From the NCBI GenBank assembly GCA_963921425.1, contig OY992832.1:14420835-14484834 (forward strand): DNA of 64,000 bases, in the 5' to 3' direction. This stretch comes from Dryas octopetala (lineage: Eukaryota; Streptophyta; Magnoliopsida; Rosales; Rosaceae). A model generated the notes under the pieces. That model ran no database searches. It worked only from the letters and a program-made list of their open reading frames with translations, and had not been told where the DNA came from. Position 1 is the stretch's first letter, and every line of letters begins with the position of its first letter. Positions 57,269 to 64,000 of the stretch are shown in pieces. Made by a program: the position numbers and the translations under genes.

Positions 57269-58311
57269 TAAATCAGTGACAAAATGAATTCCGAACTCCT
57301 ACAATTTTGTATATTTACACTATCCGTTATATATAGAGAGAGATGAGCATACATGTACTAACTAATAAAAATTGTCACCTAACACTTTTTTGTTTGTTTT
57401 TGTTTTGGTCAGCGTCACCTAATACTTAAATGCCAAAAAATTGTAGTAGTTAAAATAAAATAAATGTTTCCTTTGTATTTATATCAAAGATTCAAAATGA
57501 CCCTTAAAAAAATTGTTCAGAAAAGAAAATTCAAGAAAAAAACTAAAAATGAAATTGGGAAAGGAGAATGAATATATTGCATAGGTCCTATTTGAGTGGA
57601 AATGTATTACATAGTCATGAATTACAAATTTAAAGTTTACGAATCTTTAAATGTGACCCGATAAATACAAACCAAAAGATATACATTTATTTCATCTTTG
57701 TTCACACATTGACATCAAGAAAGCTAGATATTTTATCTCTTCTTTTGTTCATTCAATAATGTAGTCTAACAATTGAATTCGTACATTTTTTAGAATATTT
57801 ATTAAAAAATTTATGTAAAAATTAACAATGAACAAGATAAGAAAAAAATTAAGAAAGAAGATATAAAAAAAAAAAAAAAAAGACAACTAGCACTCCCCTC
57901 GAAGAAATACCTATCTTAACAATATAGTCATGAGAAACGATATGGATTAATATATACACAAAAAAAGTAACATAGTTAGGAAAATGGTGTAGCACTAGCA
58001 CCAGATATTACTTATTAGTCCACAGTCCATTTTTGGTCAATATTAGTCCACAGTCCATGATAGTTTTCAGTCAGTTTTGTTCCAAAAATGGAAGTTTGAA
58101 CAAGTCAAACTATGTACGTAAATGGAAAAGGAAAGATTTTCAGATCCCATTCAGACTCCTATTACACAGTACACTGTACACAGCATGCTTTTCTTGCTTT
58201 CCACCTAAACCCGAAGGGCCAAAACGTTCTCTCTAGTTTGGCAGGGAAGAAGGAAAATTTATTGATTTATTTATTTTGTTGGGTTATCTTGACCTTCGAA
58301 GGGCTTCAACG

Positions 58312-60348
58312 ATGGAGAGTCCTCCGGACACCATGGTTGAAGAGAGAGAAGAGGTCATGGTTTCACCAGTTGGTGGAGACCCATTTCTCAAAAAGGCCTA
58401 TTTTCTCAAACCCATTGTGCCTTCCTCCTCCATTGATGAACTTTTTCTTAAGTTCCCTGACTCTTTCACTTCCCTCCCTTCCCATTTTGAGCCAAGAAAA
58501 TGGCCTTTGAAGGTTGAATTCCGTGGATGGCGACAGAGCCGGAAAGATTGGAAGACATGGGTTGATCAAATGGCTTTTATTCACCAATCCACATGGAAGA
58601 AAGCTGGTATATATGAAGCCATCTTGAATTCCACGTACCAAATAAGAAAAAACGATTTGGTATATGGGTTTGCTGAGAAATGGTGTCCTGACACCAATAC
58701 TTTCATTTTTCCATGGGGTGAAGCAACAATCACATTGGAGGATGTTATGGTTTTGGGAGGTTACTCGGTTTTGGGTGACTCTGTTTCCAGCCCTCTTGAA
58801 AGCACAGAACTGGAAGACATAGAAGAGAAATTGCATGAGGAGCGAAAAGAACTTATCAGGAGTGCGTCTAAGAAGGCTACAACAGGCTCATGGTTGGACA
58901 AGTTCATGAACAGTGGGACTGAATTCGAGCACGAAGCATTTCTTGCCTTTTGGTTGTCCAGGTATGTCTTCCCCAATCGAGATTTAGTAAGTAAGTCTAT
59001 TTTACCCATTGCAATTCATTTAGCTAGGGGGACCCGAATTGGGCTTGCACTGGCTGTTCTTGCTAGCATTTATAAAGATTTGAGTTCGCTGAAAAGGGCA
59101 ATTGTAGATTCAAGCAAATTAAATGTTGATGATGATGATTTAGAACTCATCCTTTGGTCACCATTTCAATTTGTTCAAGTTTGGGCATGGGAAAGATTCT
59201 TGGAGCTTAAGCCAAAGCCCAATGTTATCAGTTATGGCCATCCAAGATTGGCTCGATGGGATAAAGTAAATGGTGTGAAAGTTGAAAATTTGAGGATGGT
59301 TTTGGACTCAGCCGGAGATGGTTTTAACTGGCGTCCTTATTGCATGGCCATTGAAAACTGGGGTTTTCCTAAATACTATCCTGAAGAGGAAATGTGGGTA
59401 TTGCTTGATTCTGGTTCAGATGATGATTTACTGTCATTTTCCAGATGCTTGAAGGCTAGTGAGTTAGCTGGATTTGATACTATAGAGCAGTACCTTCCGC
59501 ATCGGGTAGCTAGGCAATTTGGACTTGATCAAGACCTTCCATGTTTTGTTGCTCGATCCAATCCCGAAATAGCCTGGAAGGCAATTAAAAATGTAAAATT
59601 GTATGTTCCATCCCGGCTTTCGGAGGCAGATGTTAGCACAAAGTACTTAGAGTGGTGGAAGCAATCAGTATCAGCTCTGAAAGACACAAGTGAGTATGCT
59701 ATGAGACGAGATAAGAAAGCAAAGAATGTGGAAGGATCACTACCAAGGGCTAACCACCCCCTTGTACCTCCTGGTTTTCCTCCAAAGAAAGCTGTAAAGG
59801 GTTCAAAAGAAAGGAACAAGACTAATGATTCTACCATTACTTCTGTTTCTTCTTCAAAGGATTCAGACAAATTTGTGAATGTTTCACGAGGGAGGAATCA
59901 AGGTAATCATTCCCTTCTACAAAGGACGGAAGCTGGAGATCCTATGGATGATGATAGACTAACTATAGCAGAAATTGTGAAATATACTAAGAAACAGAAA
60001 AAAGTTCGGATTAGACAAGATGGTGACAGTGAGAAATTATCGGGTCAAGTTCAAAATTTGGCATCTCCAATTGCAGAAGAAAGTGCTGTTAATACTATGA
60101 AGTCAGAGAGATTGGAGAAAGAGGTTATGTTGAGTGAAGATTTGGTTGGAGGGTCTAAGTTAAACCAGAAAAATCCAATGGAGAGTAATGCAGGAAGTCC
60201 AGGTAATGGCATGACAGGCATCATTGGCAATGATTATGGTAACTTTGAGCCATTATTTGAGAAGAATTCAGAGCTTCAAGCTAGGTTTAAAAGACTTCAA
60301 AGTGTGGTTGAACGGTTAAAGCAAATGCGTTTGTCTAGGAATAGCTAA
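58312..60348 (+). CDS. Plant mobile domain protein, array gene 4
   Basis: An intronless frame of 678 residues from MESPPDTMVEEREEVMV. The start is set by alignment with genes 1 and 2; the frame happens to be open 12 codons upstream. The PMD is complete: WPLKVEFRGWRQSRKDWKTWV, FPWGEATITLEDVMVLGGYS, AIHLARGTRIGLALAVLASI, VQVWAWERFLELKPKPN, FNWRPYCMAIENW and YLPHRVARQFGLDQDLP. It lacks several residues of the HYIKGIKN segment (WKAIKNVKLYVP here). The linker carries one PLVPPGFPPKKAVKGSK, and the C-terminal coiled coil is FEPLFEKNSELQARFKRLQSVVERLKQMR. Upstream, the CAGTCCATGATAG-type leader resembles the other copies. The role is presumed to be nuclear and is unknown. Confidence 0.9.
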   Translation: MESPPDTMVEEREEVMVSPVGGDPFLKKAYFLKPIVPSSSIDELFLKFPDSFTSLPSHFEPRKWPLKVEFRGWRQSRKDWKTWVDQMAFIHQSTWKKAGIYEAILNSTYQIRKNDLVYGFAEKWCPDTNTFIFPWGEATITLEDVMVLGGYSVLGDSVSSPLESTELEDIEEKLHEERKELIRSASKKATTGSWLDKFMNSGTEFEHEAFLAFWLSRYVFPNRDLVSKSILPIAIHLARGTRIGLALAVLASIYKDLSSLKRAIVDSSKLNVDDDDLELILWSPFQFVQVWAWERFLELKPKPNVISYGHPRLARWDKVNGVKVENLRMVLDSAGDGFNWRPYCMAIENWGFPKYYPEEEMWVLLDSGSDDDLLSFSRCLKASELAGFDTIEQYLPHRVARQFGLDQDLPCFVARSNPEIAWKAIKNVKLYVPSRLSEADVSTKYLEWWKQSVSALKDTSEYAMRRDKKAKNVEGSLPRANHPLVPPGFPPKKAVKGSKERNKTNDSTITSVSSSKDSDKFVNVSRGRNQGNHSLLQRTEAGDPMDDDRLTIAEIVKYTKKQKKVRIRQDGDSEKLSGQVQNLASPIAEESAVNTMKSERLEKEVMLSEDLVGGSKLNQKNPMESNAGSPGNGMTGIIGNDYGNFEPLFEKNSELQARFKRLQSVVERLKQMRLSRNS

Positions 60349-60458
60349 TGAAAGAAAGCCCTCCTTTGAGTTGGTATGTCTAAAACCTTATTATTTTTAC
60401 TGTAACTTTGTTTCAATATCAGTGATAACTTCTTTTCTTTTCCTTCATTAATAGCAAT

Positions 60459-60546
60459 GGTTTACGAAAATAGCACTTATCAACTTTCTCAGAATTGGAT
60501 ATTCTTGAAAATCACTTATCAAAAGGTTCTATTTTCGTAAGTTCCC
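60459..60546. mobile_element. Foldback MITE, copy behind PMD gene 4
   Basis: GGTTTACGAAAATAGCACTT on the left and GGTTCTATTTTCGTAAGTTC on the right, at the same position relative to the stop codon as in the other copies. Confidence 0.7.
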
Positions 60547-60715
60547 AATTATATTTGCACAATTCAAAACAAAAGTAAATCATTCCATCCATCTATATCG
60601 TGTATTATATGATACATTTGACTTGATTTTCTCTACTTGCTTGCTGTCGAAATCTGGATTATGTTTGTTTGTTGTCTGAAGGAGTAGGTTGAACATACAA
60701 AGTTAATTTTTTTTT

Positions 60716-60925
60716 TTGGAGAGTAATGCTGGAAGTCCAGGTAATGACACTGTAAGCATCGTTGGCAATGAATGTGCAAGCAGTAGCTCTTTATGTAAGA
60801 AATCGGACTCAGAGCATAAAGCAAGTATTAAAATGTCAGAGCTTAAAGATAGGGTTAAAAGACTTGAAGGTCTGGTTGACAAGTTAAAGCAAATGTGTTC
60901 AGGAACAAGTTTTAGGAAAAGCTAA
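60716..60925 (+). pseudogene. Isolated C-terminal tail of a PMD gene (pseudogene-3 type)
   Basis: The 69-codon frame reads MESNAGSPGNDTVSIVGNEC and ends LKDRVKRLEGLVDKLKQMCS plus a short tail and a stop. It matches the C-terminus of pseudogene 3 (NDTVCNIG, then a coiled coil) better than that of gene 4, only 370 bases upstream. Nothing resembling the PMD domain precedes it; the upstream bases belong to the gene 4 flank. The coiled-coil frame is intact. It is most simply the scar of unequal crossing-over, although use as an alternative 3' exon of gene 4 cannot be excluded. Confidence 0.75.
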
Positions 60926-61952
60926 TGAACGAAAGCCCTCCTCTGAGTTGGTATTTCTCAAACCTGGTTATTATTACTGTATATTTGGTTAAATAGCAGT
61001 GATAAGTACTTTATTGTCTTTCCTTCATTACTTATTTTTGGAAAATTTGAAACAAAAGTAAATCTTTTCATCCATCTTATGTCTTGTGTTACATGATACA
61101 TTTGACTTGATATGTGTTTGTTGGCCTGCTGTCTGAATCTGGCTCCGTTCCTGGCCGTAGTCATTAAGTTTCTCATCTAGCATCCCTCTTATTGTTACAA
61201 ATTCAAATCATGTATAAAATCAGTGTTATAAATTGCATGCCATAAATCTTTACCATTCGATTTCTTCCTATCAGTATTTGGTACTAGACATTATCAACTT
61301 ACCTTGTTTGAACTGAACCTTTTCTCTTCAGATTACAGTTCCATTTTATTTCTGCTATTCAACATGGTATCAACCTTCTCTTGAACTCGTGAGATAAGTT
61401 TTTCTTTTTTGATTTCTTTGTATGTGATGCAGGGAAAGAAGAAGGCGAGAGTCAAACTATGCCAATAACAGAAACTTGGTCTTTTGTAGATATTCAATGG
61501 ATTTCTTATAGTGCAGATTTGATTCTCTTGGTAACTACTTAACCTGTTGATTTTGTAATTAGATTGTGTACCAACTACTAACTTCTTATAGTGCCTTGAA
61601 CCTACATATGCAAGTAGATTTTGTAATTACAATCTTATTGAACATACTAAGAATATGTGGTTTGTCAACCAAAGAAATAGCTTTCTTATAAGGTCTATCT
61701 TGTGCAGCAAAAGGTACGTACATGCACTATGTATGTTTAACATGATGCACACATCTCTGACCATGAAAACAGAATTTGTGAGTCCATTGATCTTGAAAGT
61801 TTTGAACAAAGATAGCCAACATGCCAAATATTCTGACATCGCAGAATTTTAAATATTGAACACCCTTGAATCCAATAGGACTGCATGGGATAGATCAATT
61901 TTGTACATTCACTTCTGAGGAAATGCATCTTGGGCCATGTTGTATTGGGCCA

Positions 61953-62143
61953 TGTTGGGCCTCTATCCTAAGTCTCACATTTGGACAAATTGTAAGGGAA
62001 GGGTATCCTATCTTTTAAAAATTGGATCCTCACCCACATAGAAATATGATCTCTCTCCCTCATAACTCATCACTCTCCCTAGAGCAGCTCTCAAGCTCTC
62101 TCTTGTACACTCGTAACACCATTCTTCATAGTTAGACCCAACA
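61953..62143. mobile_element. Possible solo LTR of a small retrotransposon
   Basis: The segment starts TGTTGGGCCTC and ends TAGACCCAACA, with inverted TGTTGGG/CCCAACA edges and the TG...CA form of an LTR. It is 191 bases and noncoding. I found no matching flanking duplication and no second copy, so this stays tentative. Confidence 0.35.
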
Positions 62144-62187
62144 ATCTCATCTTGGCCAAAAAAAAAAAAAAAGACCCAACAATCTCA
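62134..62187. mobile_element. Tiny poly-A retroposon insertion with 16-bp direct repeats
   Basis: AGACCCAACAATCTCA stands at 62134-62149 and again at 62172-62187. Between them lie only TCTTGGCC and a run of A. That is the form of an extremely 5'-truncated LINE- or SINE-mediated insertion with its target duplication. Confidence 0.7.
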
Positions 62188-62611
62188 AGTGGATGTAGTC
62201 TCGTTATTTTTAATTTCAGTTTACTGCGTAACAAAATTTAGGCAATAACAATTGTTAAAATAAAATAAAATAAAATAAAAGTTTAGAGAGTTGTTTAGAA
62301 AATAAAATTCAAGACATTAGCCAAAAATGAAATTGGAAAAGGTGAATGAATATTTCATAGGTTTTGTTTGGGTGGAAACAAATTTTGTGCGGGCTTTACC
62401 CATTCCTCACACGCTACCGACACTAATTAGCCAAACAAGGCGGTAGCAACTGTAGCAACCGTAGTTCCAGTAACCGCAGACGAGATGGTCCCATTGGGCA
62501 GAGTGTCAGGGCGTAGAGTCGTGTAGACTAATAACACAATTGCGTATAAAAAAAGTCGAAAGTAACAGTGAGGCCAAGCCACGGTGGACATTTAGAACCC
62601 CAGACACGGCC

Positions 62612-62768
62612 ATGGAAGCGGAGAGGAAGAAGAAGCTTGCGGTGGGTCTTATTTTTTTCGCAGTCTTAACTTGTGGTGTTGGAGCTTGGACTGGTGAAAT
62701 CCATGGCAGAGTTATCTGTGATGTCTGTGGTGACTCCGCCATTGGACCTGAGGATCATGTTCTAGAAG
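62612..62768 (+). CDS. Ole e 1-like (pollen Ole e 1 / extensin family) secreted protein, first exon only
   Basis: The frame opens MEAERKKKLAVGLIFFAVLT, a charged N-terminus followed by a hydrophobic signal peptide (about residues 9-28). Then comes GEIHGRVICDVCGDSAIGPE and DHVLEG. The GRVICDVC motif at the start of the mature chain is typical of plant Ole e 1-like proteins, which are small, disulphide-bonded and exported to the cell wall. I place the exon end at GAAG before GT at 62769, after codon 52. The continuation expected in the family (further Cys residues and a Tyr-rich region) is not visible in the remaining 1.2 kb, so the rest lies beyond a long intron outside the window. Without a splice the frame would run to 62878. 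Confidence 0.82.
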
Positions 62769-64000
62769 GTCCTTTCTTTCTCTCTTGCTCAAATCAGCAA
62801 AATCAGCACAATTGCCTCAATTATTTTGATAATTATATGTTGCTTGGTGAAATTTTTGAACGGGGTTTTTGTGTTTGAGTGATAATTTTTTGTGGGTTGG
62901 TGATGAACATCATGTGTTTAGCTAAAAGCTGTTCCTTTTGGTCCAATTGATTTTTGGTGTGTTTTTCTCAGACAAAAGTTTTGAAATTTTTCTGGTTTTA
63001 ATGGTCTGATAATTTTTCCCAATCTGAATTTTCATGATTATAATGTGTTGCATTGTTTTTATCTTTGTAATGGTCTTACTTTGAGCATAATGAGTTGGAA
63101 TACTTACCTCTTCATAGATATAAAGATGTACAGAATTGGAATACTTTCCGCTTCATAGTAGAAAGATGTACATAATTTCTGGTTTTGCTTAATTCTTAGA
63201 CTGATTGCTAATTCTTGTAAATTTCGTAGAAGTCCTCTGCATATATCCTTTGCTAAATAGGTTGGAGAGGAATGGTATTTTGACTTTTACTGGTCCATCT
63301 AGGTGTGGAACAAAGGCATAAACATTCTGTTGAGTAGGAAACAAGTTGTAGTTTTGATGAACTTTGGAGAAATATTTTGGTAACAAATTTCAATCAAAAT
63401 CTGAAAGGAATCCTTTTGACAACTTGGTTTGCAGCCGCAAGCTTCCATTTCCAGTAATTGAACATAGGTTGAGTGATTGATGGGACTATTCTCCCTTTGT
63501 ACATAGAAACTTTGCTCAAAGGAGAGTTCTACCATATATGGCATAAAAACACACTTTTAATACTTGAATCTTGATGGGTTCACTTCTTCACTACCAGGGT
63601 ATAGATATTTCAACTGGAAGATTTGTTTGTATGTCATATGTCATCGTTGCTGAAGTACTGACAAGCATCTACATTGCTCTTTTCCTTAACTGCTACATCA
63701 TCATATTCATGTATACATATTCCACTTGATCTGGAGGAAGATCTAGTTGGATTAAGTTGAAGCCTTTGAGCACATTACACTAACAGTATAAAAATCAGTA
63801 TTTGTTCTTCATGACTACTGTAGAATTTAGGATTTTAAGAAGCAATTTGTAGACCTTGTATTTTTTTTTCCTTCCAATAAGCTAGTTTTTTTATTTTTAA
63901 AATTTTGTGTGTTGATGGTTACATCTGTTGGTTTTTATTTTCAAATGCCATAGAGATATTGAGAGAAGTTCACATCCATCTCTTATGGTAATTTCGATTG
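62769..64000. other. Intron of the Ole e 1-like gene (to window edge)
   Basis: T-rich sequence on the sense strand, typical of a plant intron, with no open frame matching the rest of the protein. A minus frame at 63299-63544 has no family resemblance. Confidence 0.5.

Larger units (their letters stand above)
54714..58311. other. 3' flank of pseudogene 3 and upstream region of PMD gene 4
   Basis: Contains the best-preserved foldback MITE (54868-54960). The flank corresponds to that of gene 1 (55000-56190), continuing with sequence like 39125-39350 (56230-56590). A possible MITE lies at 56848-57268. From 57300 to 58000 it is AT-rich. The leader of gene 4 begins after about 58010 (TATTAGTCCACAGTCC). 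No additional gene is seen. Confidence 0.55.
60926..62611. other. 3' flank of the array and promoter side of the Ole e 1-like gene
   Basis: Until about 61920 it resembles the flanks of gene 1 and pseudogene 3 (GCATGCCATAAATCTTTACC, AATATGTGGTTTGTCAACC, GACTGCATGGGATAG). A possible small LTR lies at 61953-62143, and a short poly-A insertion at 62150-62171. The rest to 62611 includes GC-richer sequence, CACACGCTACCGACACTAATT at 62408 among it, and the leader of the last gene. Confidence 0.5.

Noticed and set aside
1..64000. CRISPR arrays, operons, riboswitches or endogenous viral genes
   Set aside because: The window is plant nuclear DNA; the tandem repeats lack spacer organisation, and no viral or reverse-transcribing coding region was recognised apart from the LINE remnant.

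Overview
The window is nuclear plant DNA. It has AT-rich intergenic sequence, GT-AG introns, organelle-targeted nuclear genes, plant-only families (TORTIFOLIA1/SPIRAL2, LTD, plant mobile domain, Ole e 1-like) and many plant transposons. The protein sequences look like a woody rosid, perhaps Rosaceae; that is an impression from memory, not a search. One 200-base assembly gap (N) lies at 36775-36974.

Left half (1-33.5 kb): single-copy housekeeping genes. In order: a MOS2-like G-patch/KOW RNA-binding protein (+, 2.9 kb); a LINE remnant (+, 5.5 kb); the chloroplast ankyrin protein LTD (-, 6.9-8.6 kb); two convergent paralogous genes of an uncharacterised plant family whose stop codons overlap (10.9-11.8 kb); a SPIRAL2/TORTIFOLIA1-like microtubule protein (+, six exons, 16.9-21.2 kb); the organellar DNA polymerase I (-, twelve exons, 22.0-28.5 kb); and an RLCK-VII (PBS1-like) kinase (-, five exons, 30.1-32.3 kb). 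The exon chains for LTD, the SPR2-like gene, the polymerase and the kinase were assembled by hand. Each keeps a single open frame across every splice. Between 13.8 and 16.1 kb three small transposons lie close together: a hAT MITE, a PIF/Harbinger-like element and a tRNA-derived SINE. The first and third have exact target-site duplications.

Middle (33.5-38.7 kb): a broken plant-mobile-domain (PMD) gene on the minus strand, split by a young non-autonomous LTR element. The interior of that element is a nested tandem-repeat array (8-bp units in 112-bp higher-order repeats, then about 155-bp GC-rich repeats), with no gag or pol visible.

Right half (38.7-62 kb): a tandem array of PMD genes on the plus strand. 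Three are intact (40.4, 47.7 and 58.3 kb). One full-length copy is dead (52.7 kb). There is also an isolated 5' stub (45.7 kb) and an isolated 3' tail (60.7 kb). Flanking sequence was duplicated with the genes, so the order of duplications and later transposon insertions can be partly read. The window ends in the first exon of an Ole e 1-like secreted protein gene (+, 62.6 kb).

No CRISPR, operon or bacterial-type feature is present. The parts most worth a second look are the PMD array, the repeat-filled LTR element and the convergent overlapping paralog pair.
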